NCBI GenBank assembly: GCA_029948255.1
Contig: JALIZF010001529.1
Span: 248,001-312,000, forward strand
From: Telmatactis stephensoni
Taxonomy: Eukaryota; Cnidaria; Anthozoa; Actiniaria; Isophelliidae
Direction of reading: 5' to 3'
DNA length: 64,000 nt
This document shows, piece by piece, positions 11,168 through 22,684 of this stretch. Below the pieces are notes generated by a model. The model was given only the letters and a program-made list of their open reading frames with translations. It was not told the DNA's origin and did no database searches. Each line of letters opens with the position of its first letter. Positions within the stretch are counted from its first letter, which is position 1. The position numbers and the translations under genes were made by a program.

Positions 11168-14100
11168 TTATCTCTTGACATCACCAAGGTCCTCTATGCT
11201 GTCTTCATCAATCTGCGATTAACAAAGTGATTGGCTTGAGTGCACACCCATGTAATGTTCAAATTGTTTTAGGTTTAAGGAGCAAAATGTTTTGGAGTGG
11301 AGGGGGGGGGGGGGGGGAAGGAAGAAGGGATGGACAGATATCACATTGTTTGATTAAAGGAATATGGTTTCTGACATGCAGACATGACAATCCATCTTAA
11401 AACTTTTTGCACAAAATACTCATTAGACCCTTCTGTTACCAATCTGTTACCTCTGGCCATTTTTCTGGGATAAAATCCCACAGATCATCTGTAACATCAC
11501 CCTGTATTGATATCTCATCTTCTCCACTAACAGATGCACCACAGGAAAACTTCTGAGCAAATGCTTTGGCTGCCTTCTTTGCATCAATGTCTAGACAATG
11601 AAAATATGTTACAATGATCAGAGAAAATCATGACACTGATGCAAAAAAATTGAAATGCCATTAAAAAAATAAAATTAAATACAAAATTCCTGGGGAGTGG
11701 GGATCCTATATATTTAGGACTGGCATAGTCTCATAAATTTTCATTGCAAGTCATGTATCACTTTAAAAGCAAGAATTTATTTCCCAAAAAATTGTCAAAT
11801 GCACTAGTTAATCTTCAAATGAAAATTACCAAATGTTGAGAGTCCTGTTACTATGGTAACATATTTCTTTTTATTTCGTTGTGTTCTTGACAATAAGATT
11901 TTCTTTGGTCCAGTCTTTAAAATAAATAAAAACAAAGTTAACAAAGATATGACCACATATGACATGGGAATCACAGTCAAGTGGCCAGCAATTGGTTAGA
12001 GTACCAGTCCAGCCACCTTTGTGGTTCAGGGTTAGATTCACATACAGAGCATCACATGTAACATGGTTTATTAACTGGGTCTTCTAGTTCATTTCCTCTC
12101 TCAGTATAAACAAATTAGTGATGACAGAATATTAGAATGAAGTGGTAACAGTAGTGGATCCAGGATTTTTTCAAAGAGGGGTTCTGTTTCTTAAATCCAA
12201 CTGTGCATAATACTCTACACAATGCAATGCAAAACTTCTAACATTTTTTATAAGTCATATTTCTATTACCTAAAAAAAGCAAACTTTCAAGGGGGGTTCT
12301 GTGGATTGCTTCAACCCCCCTGGATCTACTACTGAGTAGTGTGTGTATGAAAGTACAGTATCCCCTAATAAATAAAGTGTGCAAGTGCTAGAAGACAAAT
12401 TGCTGGGTTGCATGTGACGTCACGGCAGCCATCTTGGATGAACTTCAACAAAAGATTTCTCATTAGCATCTGTTGTTCATTCATCCAACTGAAACCCAGC
12501 AATTAAGTTGTTTTTAAAATTGAATAAATGAATGATGAACAAAAACCTTTTTCTTTGGTAATTTTATTTTCCCTCTTCCTCCTCTTGTCTGTCTTTTTTT
12601 GTCATTTACATCAAGGCCACCCATTTCATCAGTAACTGGAGAAAATGAAAAACATGAAAATAATATATTATTTATTATAGATCTCTTAAAAGATATATTG
12701 TTTCTTTCCAGATTACAATGAATTGGAAAAAAAAAAAGATTACAATGAATTATATATCATTTCTGAAGTAGATGCACTGTGGTTTGAAATTTTTAAAATC
12801 AGTTTAATTTCTGCTTTTCTTATTATCATTGACATAACTGATAAATCTAGAACAATAGAAAATGAAAAACCAAACTGGTTTCCCCCTTATCAAAACTGTT
12901 ACAATTTCCTCAAATCTGACTGGTCAAGAGACTATCCTATTTTAGCAGTAATCAGACAGTTGTAATTGGACAGTTGCAAGAGCCAATCAGATTAACCTTT
13001 TCAGTACTGCTGTCACTTGCTGTCATGCAATTGCCACACTTGCACAATTGCACATGCTCAAGAGATTTTTCACCAACTTTTTTTTGCTTTTCATCAAAAT
13101 TTGGTCATTTTACCTGCTGTTTATAGCTAATTATAGCATAAAAACCTCTTAAATTGGGAAATGTTATAATTAATAGCTATGATTAATTGATAATTGCACT
13201 TCATGCCATCAAATTTTGTCTGTAATCATACTCAGGATAAACAAATTTGACTCCCACTATGCAGTAGTCCAATTTTGTTTATCCCTAGCCTTGTATGATA
13301 ATATATAGAAAAGATTGGACTCCACTAAGACCTATTACCCTTATAAATATAACTTCTAATATCTAATCTGACAGTACAAAGTGTTGTTAATGCTTTTGTG
13401 CAGACTCAAAAAAGGGTTGCGAAAACTATCATTCAAGATGAACGCTCATGTACATATAAAACCTTAGAAATAGTTTTCCAAAAATAAAGAAATAACCATA
13501 ACAGTAAAGGTCTAAAAAAGCTAAAAGGTATATTAAAGGGATACTTTTTGTCAAAGATATATTAAAAGGGTACCTTTTTGCTGAAATTTGGTATACTAAA
13601 GGGTAAGATCCCTGTACAAAATGCCTGGGAGTGCTCTAAACCCTAACCCCCTCCACTGGGGAAGGAAGGAAGAGAAAAATTTATCCTGCAAAAATTTAGA
13701 ACTGCTGAATAAATCTTTGGATTAACTGCTGGATATGATCTTGCTACACATCTGGTTAACCTCTATCATTACATAGCCTACCTTGATTTATCTCATTATA
13801 AACTTCAGGAAAGTTTTCTTTTAACCATTCTTTACATTTGTCAGATTCAGGACTAAATTCACAATACTGTTTCATCATAAACAAAGCAAAGGTATTTCAG
13901 TTATATCGAGCCATGAAGTTCTAATCTTATTGGACTAAATCACCAAATAACAATCACGGGTAGATACTTACTTCTACTGGCATAGTACATACTGCAAAAA
14001 AAGATACAAAAATCAATCATTCATCGCTCAGAAAAAAATGACGAACAATAAACCATCACACTTCTGTCTCGCAAATCAAGTACTTTCACAAGCAAAGTTT

Positions 14101-14222
14101 CGCCCAAAGAGGGTTACTTCAAATGAAAAGTAGTACATACCTCCACAATACAACATACTTAACGGATAACTCACATCTGGGTCTGGTTCACATAAACCTT
14201 GTATTTCTACTGCAGCCGCCAT
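11168..14222 (-). CDS. DENR: Density-regulated protein (translation reinitiation/recycling factor), seven exons
   Basis: Minus-strand exons: 14222-14141, 13991-13972 (only 20 nt), 13866-13782, 12635-12547, 11914-11830, 11590-11451 and 11212-11168 (TAA). All junctions are GT..AG with matching phases; total 546 nt, 181 aa (vertebrate DENR is slightly longer). The N-terminal zinc-binding cysteines are at about 26, 29, 36 and 45 (CGVC then YCEF and KCKEW). A basic linker with RGGRGKIK follows at ~80-91. The C-terminal SUI1/eIF1-like domain spans ~97-167, with [31 protein letters not shown] and IQGDVTDD, and the tail is [11 protein letters not shown]. In other animals DENR pairs with MCT-1/MCTS1 on the 40S subunit for recycling and reinitiation after uORFs. 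The protein is complete and looks functional. The start is the ATG in GCCGCCAT context, aligning with the family N-terminus. Confidence 0.95.
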
Positions 14223-14485
14223 TTTGGTTTTTACTTACATCTGTACAGCAACACCTGCGGGCGCATAAGACTGCACCACAGGTAACCCACATATAGATCG
14301 ATTTCACTGACGTCATTGAGAAAAAATAAAGTCGGTTTCAGAGCATCAAATAAAAATAAAAATACTTGTACCTCAAAGAACAACTAAATCTTTGCAACTC
14401 TAGAAAATATTTAGTCAAAAGAGCTTTTCACCACGAAGATACGAATGTTTGAATGGGGGCTTGTTGTTGGTAAGACGGTATGGGG

Positions 14486-14526
14486 CCGCCATATTGGTGT
14501 ACCTTTCTGGTACACCAATATGGCGA
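14486..14526. repeat. 15-bp perfect palindrome upstream of DENR
   Basis: CCATATTGGTGTACC (14489-14503), a 5-base loop and GGTACACCAATATGG (14509-14523) form a perfect hairpin about 270 bp upstream of the DENR start codon. The core CCATATTGG resembles a CArG box, but the hairpin itself may simply be a foldback remnant. Confidence 0.7.
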
Positions 14527-15089
14527 CCATAAATACCAAGCATCGAAATGATATTAAAAATAAATTTATTTGTTCATTTTATTGATTATATATATAGAAA
14601 ATGACAATTTAGTTCATTGCCAAAGCAAATGAGGTGAAATTTGTTGCAAATTGATGTGTTCTTACGTCGTTTGAAAATGCGTGACTGCATGGCGTGACAC
14701 AATTTTGGTGCCGATAATTTGCCAAGCGATGAACAGAATCAGACCAAATTTCCAGAGACGACTTCTTTTCATGATACATACAAAATATCAGGCAATCAGC
14801 TTTCTCCGAATTTTAGTTTAGATTTTAGTCCTCTCGTGACGTCACGTGAAATCGATCTATTCAACCTTTTTGCCGATGTCACGCAAAATTGCCATTTTCC
14901 CTTACCTATTTTTGGTATTTTTGGTAAAAAACAAAAAACAAACAAACAAACAAACAATCAAAAACACACACTTTCACAACCTTTTTTAGCATATGGAAAA
15001 TGATAAAACACTTGTAGCGGTAGAGCTTGCAAAGCACTCTGGGAGTTGGAGTCCAGCAACGGACAACGTGTACGCAGTTGATGTAATAG

Positions 15090-15245
15090 AGTCGTTGTTG
15101 TATGAGTGGGAAACTTACCGCGCCGTACCGTGACCGTGTCAGTGCCGTAATGTCTATAAAAACATTCGAAATTCAAGCCGTAACCGTATCGTATCGTAAC
15201 CGTACAGTGTTCCCACTCATACGAAAACGACTCTATAGCGAGTTC
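15090..15245. repeat. Foldback element, TATGAGTGGGAA-ended family copy 1
   Basis: Ends are mirror images: GTTGTATGAGTGGGAA at the left and TTCCCACTCATACGAAAAC at the right. The interior is rich in CCGT/ACGG words (CCGTACCGTGACCGTG). Related copies are at ~38300-38540 and ~62320-62500. No coding content. Confidence 0.75.
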
Positions 15246-15361
15246 GTATAACCAAGAGAAAATGACCCAGGAGCGCGTTGCGGTATAACCCATGTCAGCC
15301 AGGAGCCCATGTTTTAAATGCTAATGAGTTCTGCTTAACACCTACAAAATAACATACATAT

Positions 15362-15849
15362 GGAAAGGCGCTGTTACATGCTGAAACTTTCCTCTGAAAC
15401 TTGCCTCAATCGCCGTTGCGAGACATGAGTTTCACAACGCCTTGCAAACAAACAAAACAAACAAACAAACAACTATTGGCACACACAATTATTTACAAAA
15501 TTTTACAGAAGTAATAGGTTTGAATATAATAATAAATTCGGGAGAAAGATGCAGCATTATGTTTGAATATAAATATAGTTTAGTGCCTAGGGGCTAAGTT
15601 AACATAACGTTTTCTAGTTAGCCCCTTGCACCGTGTAACATGGTCATTTAGCTGAAACTTTCCCCGGATCGGTTTCACGAGATGGTTTCACGAAAAGTAG
15701 AACTACTTTCTACTCCTGCAACAGAAACGTGTGTCGCGAACAAGTTTCAGAACGAAATTTCAGCATGTAACACCCCTTATGAAAATCGTCTCGCATCGGC
15801 GATCGAGACAAGTTTCAGATAAAAGTTTCAGCGTGTAACAGCGCCTTAA
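15362..15849. repeat. TIR element with GGCGCTGTTACATGCTGAAA ends
   Basis: The left end AAGGCGCTGTTACATGCTGA (15363) is mirrored by TTTCAGCGTGTAACAGCGCC near 15827-15846. A second internal copy of the mirrored text (TTCAGCATGTAACA) lies at ~15758. It is a non-coding MITE-like unit of about 490 bp. Confidence 0.75.
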
Positions 15850-17880
15850 CTTGCAAGCAGATGCTCGTTGTTGTTTCTATTTTCCTTTGTCGATCAGTTT
15901 TCGCTGTATCGTAATTTGCTTTGTTGTTATGGTCCGAACCGGTCCCGCATCGGTCGTTTCAACTGTTACCGGCCAACAAAAGTAGCCTGTGTACAGCCGT
16001 TCCCCCCCCCCCCCCACCCCCTCCCCATTTTCTGTAAAGAAATGACAAAGAGTTTTTGTGCTTATTTCAGCGTGAATGAAAAATGCAAGGTCGTGCGAGG
16101 ACTCAGTTTCCCATCATGCTTTGTTCCAGAAAATGGCGCTCATGCACGTTGCCTATTTACGTCAGCCAACTGTGATCGCTTGGGTTTCCTGCGTTTCATC
16201 TCTTATGGGCTCCTGTTCTTGCCCATTTGTTAATAAGTACCTCACTAAGCTGATAACAAAGAGACAGACAGACAGACAAACAGAAAGATAGACAGACATA
16301 TATAAGGACAGACAATGACAGACAGACACCATATGAATCCCGAAAAAACTGTAGTGTTTTAGAAAAGACAACGCTCTGACTAAAGTCTTCTTAGGACACT
16401 CACAAAGTTCTAGAATCTCTAGTGATGCGTAAAACATGTCTTTCACTAGCGACGCAAGCACAAGCGCAAATATGCAGCATAACACATGACATAATGCTCC
16501 GTTTTCATGTGAGATAACATGAACCAAAGGATAAGCGCGAGTACAAGAAGAAGAAAAAAAGAAAAAAATTATCGTTGTGCTTGCGTTATGCTTGCGTCGA
16601 AGTGAAAACCAGGCCTAAGAGTTAAGTACCATGAACAGATCCTGGGCTTTATCTGGATAAAGCCCTAATTGCATGAATTCATAATGACCTGCATTATAAG
16701 TCATATCCTTCCATAGAAAGCCATAGAAAGCCTTGTCAATTTTGAACTCATGCACACCATTAGTTATAACCAAAACCGAATTTAACGGCTTTGGAAACAA
16801 AAGATAATTCATAAAGTCTTTGTTTTCTCTTCTTATTAAAACAATTTTCTTGATTGACCCTAAAGTTAATTAAAACCTCAAATCTCAGGGGATTTGTCTA
16901 ATAACACATTACGGTACTAATGACAAAAGAGCTTTTGAGTTCGAAATGCAGCCGTTTATAATTATTTGTATGCAAACATATACAGCTAGCATAAGTGAAC
17001 GTCCCAACATAAATCAAAACTACGGAGTACCTGTAACGAAGAAGGAAAAGGTAAACTGCACAAATTGGATTCAAGGTAAAAGTCGAAGCACTTAAAACTA
17101 GTTTATACTAACAATGAGATTGGTTGTGGGCTCATAGAAATGAAAGTGTATGCTAAACTGCCCCTTTGACTCAATTGAATCTACTTTCGAGAGCGCGTTA
17201 AAAACATTTGCCTTTTTATTAAAAAACAAGTTAGCCGACTGAATGTAAGGTGCGGCCAGTAAGTGCGCTAGGTGGTTGAATAATTTGTATTTTATTTCCA
17301 AATCAACCAAACCCGCTATTTAAGGATTACAGGTCGGAATTTTCTAATTGTTCAAGCTTCTTTAAATGCGCTTACTCCAACCATGCAGTTATCTCCTTAT
17401 CTGTGAAAAGACCAAGCTAAATGTCTTGCTCCCAGTGATAAGTTAGCGAAAACCTGATCGCGGTCAATGATATTTTATGCTACGTCTGTTGTCAAGGCAA
17501 CAGATGTTGGAATAACTAGCCATTTTAACGATTCATGCATCTGCGGTTTCTTTATTGCTATTATGATATTTTCCCCTTCAAGTTCTAGCGCTTTGCTTTT
17601 TTTTTGTTAGTAAAGACCGAAACGGCATTACAAAATATGGTTTTGAAAGCAATGTTTTTGCGGCTGATCAAAATGTCACCTTTTCAAAGTACAGGGCATT
17701 ACATGTCTTATATCTCAGAGGCGTATTCACCAAATTTTGGTGGCATTCGGCATTCTGTTCCGTTTGAACTTAAAAAGTCTTGTATACTTAGCTTATCAAC
17801 CGATAGGTGTCCTTATTATAAGAAAGGTCATAAGACGTTTCTCTTCCCTCTGTACAAAAACCATATGAATCTACGCAAGC
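15850..17880. other. Intergenic, no supported gene
   Basis: This contains a CAGA/GACA microsatellite (~16259-16325), a C homopolymer (~16003-16016) and several short open stretches of 60-120 codons that show no family similarity, splice context or codon bias that I can defend. Confidence 0.5.
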
Positions 17881-17886
17881 ATGGGT

Positions 17887-18125
17887 AGCATGGTTGGCTG
17901 AGTGGTGAGAGCAACGGCCTTTCACCGATAAGGTCCAGGTTCGAGTCCCAGCTCGAGCGCTCGGATCATATGTGAATTGAGTTTGTTTGATGTGTTGTTC
18001 TCTACCATGCCACGAGGGTTTTTTCTCCGGGTACTCCGGTTTTTCCTCCCTCAGCAAAAATCAAATGTGAGTTTAGCAATGTTTGCAAAATAATTTAATG
18101 TAGAGGTGGTTAGTGTGAGATCGAG
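17887..18125 (+). mobile_element. tRNA-derived SINE, near full length
   Basis: A-box TTGGCTGAGTGG (17894-17905) and a perfect B-box GGTTCGAGTCC (17938-17948) form a Ser/Leu-like tRNA head. The body includes GTTTGTTTGATGTGTTGTTC, ACCATGCCACGAGGG, TTTTCTCCGGGTACTCCGG and CTCAGCAAAAATCAA. The same body recurs at 26885-27110, 36797-36965 and, reversed, 50865-51020, which defines a family in this genome. It lies about 200 bp upstream of the roadblock gene start. Confidence 0.85.
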
Positions 18126-18329
18126 AAAACAGGCCCACATCAGCTCTTAATTAGCTGCAAAACTTTATAAACAAATGCAGTTAAGCTCATGGTTTGTGTT
18201 CATGCAATCACTTTTGATATTAATGGAGAAAAGTTCGAAACACCAGTTTTTTTAATTCATGATCGCAGTTTTCTATTTGATTGTCATTTTCCTCGTTTTT
18301 GTTATATTTCAAGGTACTTTAATCAACCC

Positions 18330-18665
18330 ATGAATTCTCCAAAAGAAGTCGAAGAGATACTAAAAAGGATAGGAAGCCACGAAGGAGTCTTTGGCGTCCT
18401 TGTTCTCAATCCCGATGGAAAGATCTTAAAGACAAATATCGACACAACGACCACAACCCAATACTCTACATTATGTAGAACCTTATCCCACTTGGCCCAA
18501 AGTACGGTGCGTGATTTGGATCCTGTTGATGAATTAGTGACGTTTCGAATCAGTACGATGGATCACGAGATCATGATTGCGCCAGGGAAATCAACTGATG
18601 GCATGTACACCGTAGTTACATTACAGAACATTAAAAAGTTACAAGATAACCAGAACAATACTTGA
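18330..18665 (+). CDS. DYNLRB1: Roadblock/LC7-type dynein light chain
   Basis: 111 aa in a single coding exon; human roadblock proteins are 96 aa. The protein shows VEEILKRIGSHEGVFGVLV, TTTTTQYSTL, STVRDLDPVDEL and HEIMIAPGK, in the order and spacing of the roadblock/LC7 fold. As a homodimer it binds dynein intermediate chains in the cytoplasmic motor. The frame is open for 47 more codons upstream, but that stretch has no family similarity, so I place the start at the ATG of MNSPKEVEE. A plausible acceptor (ATATTTCAAG, ending 18313) suggests an intron in the 5' UTR. AATAAA is at 18725-18730, 60 bp after the stop. The C-terminus (LQNIKKLQDNQNNT) is longer than usual. Because vertebrate homologues are split by introns, a retrocopy origin is possible, although the frame is intact. 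Confidence 0.9.
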   Translation: MNSPKEVEEILKRIGSHEGVFGVLVLNPDGKILKTNIDTTTTTQYSTLCRTLSHLAQSTVRDLDPVDELVTFRISTMDHEIMIAPGKSTDGMYTVVTLQNIKKLQDNQNNT

Positions 18666-18773
18666 ACACTACCAGTACTGTTCATCAATTACTTTCATTT
18701 GTATTTTTAATTGTCAAGTAAAAGAATAAAGTTACGAGCTTCCCTCTGTATCAGTGAGAAATGAGACGGTCCT

Positions 18774-18990
18774 TTAAGACCGGTACACACGATAGAGCTT
18801 GATCCCGCAACGCGCCCCTGGGTCATTTTGCACAACCAGTACACACGAGGGAGCATGCTGCGGGAGCTTGCTTCATGTAATAATTTGCTCCCGGAGCTTG
18901 CCCCCTCATATTTAAAGGCCGGTAGACAGGAGGGAGCTTCCTCCCACAACACACTCCTGGATCAAAGCTCCCTCGTGTGTACCAACGATT
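18774..18990. repeat. MITE-like repeat with GGTACACACGA(G/T)xGAGC ends
   Basis: GACCGGTACACACGATAGAG at the left is mirrored by CTCCCTCGTGTGTACC at ~18970-18985. Internal GAGGGAGC and GCTCCCGGAGC words repeat in both orientations. It begins about 110 bp after the stop of the roadblock gene, just beyond its polyadenylation signal. Confidence 0.65.
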
Positions 18991-19397
18991 TCACGCAAAA
19001 CATTTTGTTGAGCAAAAAACGTTTCTATTTCAAATGTCACAATGTACAGTCACAATGTACAGTCTACATCTGTGTTTCATTGTCTCCATCGTATTATAAA
19101 AAAAGACAATGATCTAGCTACGGTAGGCCTTCCTGGTTATATGTAATGTATAAAGAACGAGAGAGCGTGCTATATAGATGAAGAGAAGTCAGTATAATGA
19201 GCCAGGTTATGAGAAGACAAATTTCGAGCATTGAGACGTTCTTTTAAACCGGTGTGCAAACAACCTTATTCACGTGCTGATTTTGTTTTCAAGATAGCTT
19301 TATTTATTCAGTCATTGAACTGACGCTCAAATTAGTCTAATATTGATCACATGATCACACAAAGCCTCCAGATTGACACGTGGCATGCACCGCGTAA

Positions 19398-22300
19398 TCA
19401 CTCAAAGTCTCCAGAGCCAGGTTCAGCAGTCGGTGCTTGTGTCGGTGGTGCTGTTGGCTTCGGTACACACATGTTGAAGTAAAATGGCCAGGAGTAGAAT
19501 CGTTTGCAGACAAGTCCGTCTCTACAGTCACAGAAACAACCACATCTCTAGTAGTATGAAAAAAAGATGAAAAGTTATCAAAGGTCACAAAGCGGGTCTG
19601 GAATCACGTTATTATTTTTCTCAAAATCCTGTCACAATTTCGCCAATTTTTAGCAGCAAATCCCGATCCCACGATCTCACCCTAAAATAGGGATAGCATG
19701 GTTAAAACTCGCGAAATGAAAGCATCACCAATACAGTGTTGCTAATGCAGCTCCATACACCTATTTCAAAAAACTGAACAAGCGTTAAGCCAAGACCGAA
19801 ATGAATGCTGGTTTTAATTGTTTGTAATGTATTCAAATCAGACTCGTTTCTATTGAACTAATTACAAAATGCGAGCATTTTCAAGTCCTTGTTAGTATAC
19901 CGCACTCAATTCTTTTGATAACAAGTCTGATTTGAATGCATTATCGATTAGTAGTAGCACAAAACCAGCATTCATTTCGGGCTTGCCTTGACGCTTGTTG
20001 CTTTGAACCGTGACGACGTTTTTTGAAATAAGTGTATACACATGCATGCAATGTGTGTCATAAAAGATTGATATTACTGTTGGTTTTGGCAAAATAAAGA
20101 AGCCGTTTTGCTTAAGATAGTTCCGGACCCTTGCTACTGCGCATTTCCCACTTTCCCATTTTCGCACTTTTATTAGAGAGCATTGGTATTACCGCCGGGG
20201 GTCTGGGCACTAGTGAGCGAGCGAATTGAATGAAAAATACTTTTAAAAATTAATTTTAAAGTTTCGCAAAATTAAACTGACTATTTTATTCGGCAGTCAT
20301 GTTTACAGTATAGTATGCCACGAGAGTGGTGATATGAATAGATTATATAATAAGGATGTCGAAAATAGATCTGAAATAATCAAAAATAAAGTAAAAAATA
20401 TGCAATCTAAGATTCGCAAAACAAAAAGAAAGAAAGAAGAAAAGAAGAAGAAGAAGCAAAAAAAACAAAAAAAAAAATCCGGCGTCGACGAGGCTCGAAC
20501 TTGTAACCGACCTAAGTAGAGGCACCCCCCGGATACAAAATAAAAACAGCGAATAAGTTACTGCAAAAAAAAATAAAATTAAAACTTGGGACGATTCTCC
20601 CGAGACATTCTGAGAAGCTGAGACATCGAATCGACTTACGTTACGGATGAAGATTTCGGCCCCATCCACGCTATCCCGGTGCTACATATAACAGTTGTCT
20701 TAGCCCGAAGGCCAGGGAGGGAGACCGGATATCCGGACCCTAATCCATACCTTCAGATATCACCTTAGACCGCTGCGCTATCTAGATACTTAATGATTTT
20801 AATGTCTAATTGGGGTAGTCTATTCGGCGAAGTTTCATTGTAATGTTAATATGTTTGTCCCATTGTCTCAAGGGATGAAACAGAACCAATCAAAGCCCAG
20901 CCATCTTATGAATGATTTTATAAAAAAGAGTTATAATAAAAGAATTTGTCGACATGTACAGGCTCATGAGACCACGACGGCTGGAGAGTTTGCCTTATCC
21001 TTTAGCTTGACATTGTATACTATACTTCTTGCATTGCTCAGTATATAGCTATAGCTATATTCTATAGCTAAAATAATAGCTACACTGTAAATTTTAAAGA
21101 GTAATTTTTACTCCGAAAATTGAGCTAGCAAAACGGTGACAGAATGACCCTAATTTCGGAGTCAAAATTACTCCACTGTGGTAGGAGTTAGAATAACTCC
21201 ATACGAGGAGTAAAAGGTACTCTGAATTTGAGTAAAACTGACTCTTTCGGGGTGTTTATTACGTACTCTGTATTTAGAAATCAACCCAGTACCCACATAG
21301 GATGATATAAAAACATTTCTCAATTTGTAGTTGAATAGGCCAGATTTTGTGACAAAATTATCGGGAATTTGGAGTCGGGGATTGATCGATTAGCTATATT
21401 ACGGACTCTCTCTATATATTGCGGACAACGGACACCTAATCGCGGCCCAAGTGATAAAATCTATAACAAATCTACCTCTTTATTACGGACAATGCTCATT
21501 TTTTAGCTTTAAAGCTGGCCAGTGTTGTACTAAATGTGAAAGAGCAAATACGAGAAAGCAATAATGCGAGCTATATATAGCCCTCGACCAAGTAAATCAA
21601 ACAGATGATTTTATACCTTTTCGATCATAAAAAGAACACTAAGTACTGTTCTTGTCGTAAGATACTTTAAAAGTGACGTCATAAGCTTGACCTCTGTAGT
21701 AAGGATACCTCTATAATACGGACACTTTTCCCCGGCCCTCCGGTGTACGTATCAGAGAGATTCCACTGTACACCACAAGTCGCTTATTACCCCACCCTGC
21801 TGGGGGTGTATTGAACGATTTTGTCCCATAGAGGGTGGGGTAAAAAACTGCTGTCGACACGTCAGCTCATCATTACTTACAGGGTTTGGAGAGCAGCCTC
21901 GAAACAGTCCTCTTTTACGAACGCATGAGTTTCCAAACCACGAGAGAGAGCAGCATCCGTTGGATCCACCATAACAATCGCTGTGAACTTTGCATTCGTC
22001 CTGAAGAAAGATAAATAGTCAAGATGTTTCTCATTGATTCAGGCAATGTACTAACCACTTTAGAAGCCCATTCTGCGTCAATGTGCGAATACTAAAGAGC
22101 GCGGCACATTGTTTCGCAATTGAGCTTGTATCATTAATCGGATTACTGCATTGATACTGCATGTCTCTGCGGGGAGAAAATTTGTTGTCGTATTTTGCTT
22201 TAACATGAACTTTTTCGTGGTGAAAAGAAAAGCACTATTGTTTCCTTCTTACTTGAATCTTTTCCAAATAGTGCCCAAAATTCCTCCGAAATTCAATAAG

Positions 22301-22684
22301 CCAGTTCGGAGTTTAAGAATCGTTTCTTATGCGCATGCGATTTTATCCCGAATTTCTCACCTTCTTTTGTTTGATTAAAAACAAAAGAAGTTTTAAACAA
22401 AAGAAGGTGAGAAATTCGGGATAAAATCGCATGCGCACTGAAAACGATTCTTAAACTCCGAACTGGCTTATTACAACAAAAGATAATTAAATAGTTTTCT
22501 CTAATATCGGCTGTGAGTAGAACAGCTATAACGTCTTGGGCAAGCTTCACTATTAAAGTACCTTAAAAAGCCATCTTCGATTTCTTAGCTTGACCTCATT
22601 TGGGAAATCCTCAGACACACCTTGCTCTTCAAAAGCAACTACGCCAGCAACAAGAACAGCCAAGATGATCCAAATGGTCTGCAT
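19398..22684 (-). CDS. Secreted 12-cysteine peptide, prokineticin/colipase-like cysteine pattern
   Basis: Minus-strand exons: 22684-22562, 22000-21881 and 19547-19398 (TGA), all phase 0, 393 nt, 130 aa. Exon 1 gives a signal peptide (MQTIWIILAVLVAGVVAF) and an acidic/basic linker with NRR. Exon 2 carries C-x5-C-x6-CC-x8-C-x9-C. Exon 3 continues x5-C-x-C-x-C-x-C-x5-C-x12-C, then a Pro/Thr tail (PTAPPTQAPTAEPGSG). The order (CC pair, then CxC, then single cysteines) parallels the ten-cysteine prokineticin/Dickkopf colipase fold, with two extra cysteines in exon 3. I infer an extracellular signalling or defence peptide. A venom-type knottin is an alternative for exon 2 alone. The last exon was recognised only from phase and composition, so the join is inferred. 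Overlapping AATAAATAAA on the minus strand (19299-19308) is a good polyadenylation signal. The first intron contains a large palindrome. Confidence 0.75.
20475..20790 (-). repeat. tRNA-like fragments (SINE-like) in intron
   Basis: On the minus strand, A-box-like TAGCGCAGCGGTCTAAGG (near 20780) and, separately, B-box-like AAGTTCGAGCC (near 20495) are visible, but they are about 290 bases apart and separated by A/T-rich text. They may be two fragments. An A-rich run (20425-20480) flanks them. The region lies in the second intron of the secreted-peptide gene. Confidence 0.4.
22295..22472. repeat. Large palindrome in intron 1 of the secreted-peptide gene
   Basis: Arms of about 75-80 bases starting AATAAGCCAGTTCGGAGTTT mirror each other almost perfectly, with a short A-rich centre near 22375-22395. 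The arms contain GCGCATGCGATTTTATCCCG. No ORF; a foldback element. Confidence 0.85.

Noticed and set aside
16162..16527. 121-codon minus-strand ORF
   Set aside because: Its middle is the translation of a CAGA/TGTC microsatellite; no family similarity.
18189..18329. 47-codon N-terminal extension of the roadblock protein
   Set aside because: Not conserved in the family; it ends in a probable acceptor, so it is likely intron.
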